DNA of 14,474 bases from an uncultured Lachnospiraceae bacterium (GTDB taxonomy: Bacteria; Bacillota; Clostridia; Lachnospirales; Lachnospiraceae). The stretch is from NCBI GenBank assembly GCA_905236615.1, contig CAJORC010000377.1, positions 1 to 14,474 of the forward strand, read 5' to 3'. The notes beneath the pieces were generated by a model that saw only the letters and a program-made list of their open reading frames with translations, was not told where the DNA came from and searched no databases. Positions 14,454-14,474 of the stretch are shown here, piece after piece (the stretch's first letter is position 1; each line of letters starts with the position of its first letter). The translations under genes were made by a program, and so were the position numbers.

Positions 14454-14474
14454 CTGCAAAATCCTCCGAAAGAT

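Overview
The window looks like chromosomal core sequence of a low-to-medium GC Firmicute, most likely a clostridium of the Lachnospiraceae type. That placement rests on how the MutS, MiaB, YbeY, PhoH and RlmH sequences read, on the miaB-mutS gene pair, and on AT-rich intergenic DNA with AGGAGG-type ribosome binding sites. It is an inference from memory of these families; no search was run. Fourteen protein genes fill almost all of the DNA. The longest stretch without a gene is about 56 bp (2927-2982). I see no tRNA, rRNA, CRISPR array, insertion sequence, integrase or phage gene.

Reading the minus strand from the right edge, eleven genes run from 14453 down to 3659 as one tightly packed, operon-like string: a zinc-ribbon membrane protein, rlmH, phoH, a membrane protein with a degenerate HD domain (in the place normally held by the c-di-AMP phosphodiesterase PgpH), ybeY, a DUF3048 lipoprotein, a MurJ/SpoVB-type flippase, two FAD flavoproteins (BaiN/HI0933-like and COG2509-like), proB without a PUA domain, and 5-formyltetrahydrofolate cyclo-ligase. 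Every junction is an overlap or a gap of 25 nt or less, so translational coupling is likely. The first part is a ribosome and rRNA maturation block (RlmH, PhoH, YbeY). It continues into cell-envelope genes (lipoprotein, flippase) and then redox and amino-acid/folate metabolism.

At 2983-3669 a single plus-strand gene, an Sfp-type phosphopantetheinyl transferase, overlaps the end of this string tail-to-tail by 11 bp. It starts with no Shine-Dalgarno sequence just after a perfect TATAAT. The minus strand then resumes with miaB and the 5' two-thirds or so of mutS (481 codons, cut by the left edge), the classical clostridial tRNA-modification and mismatch-repair pair.

No wholly new system is evident. 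The points most worth a second look are the HD-domain protein that has lost most of its metal ligands while keeping the PgpH locus, the apparently leaderless phosphopantetheinyl transferase lying antisense between minus-strand genes, the overlapping pair of uncharacterised flavoproteins, and the stand-alone PUA-less glutamate 5-kinase.
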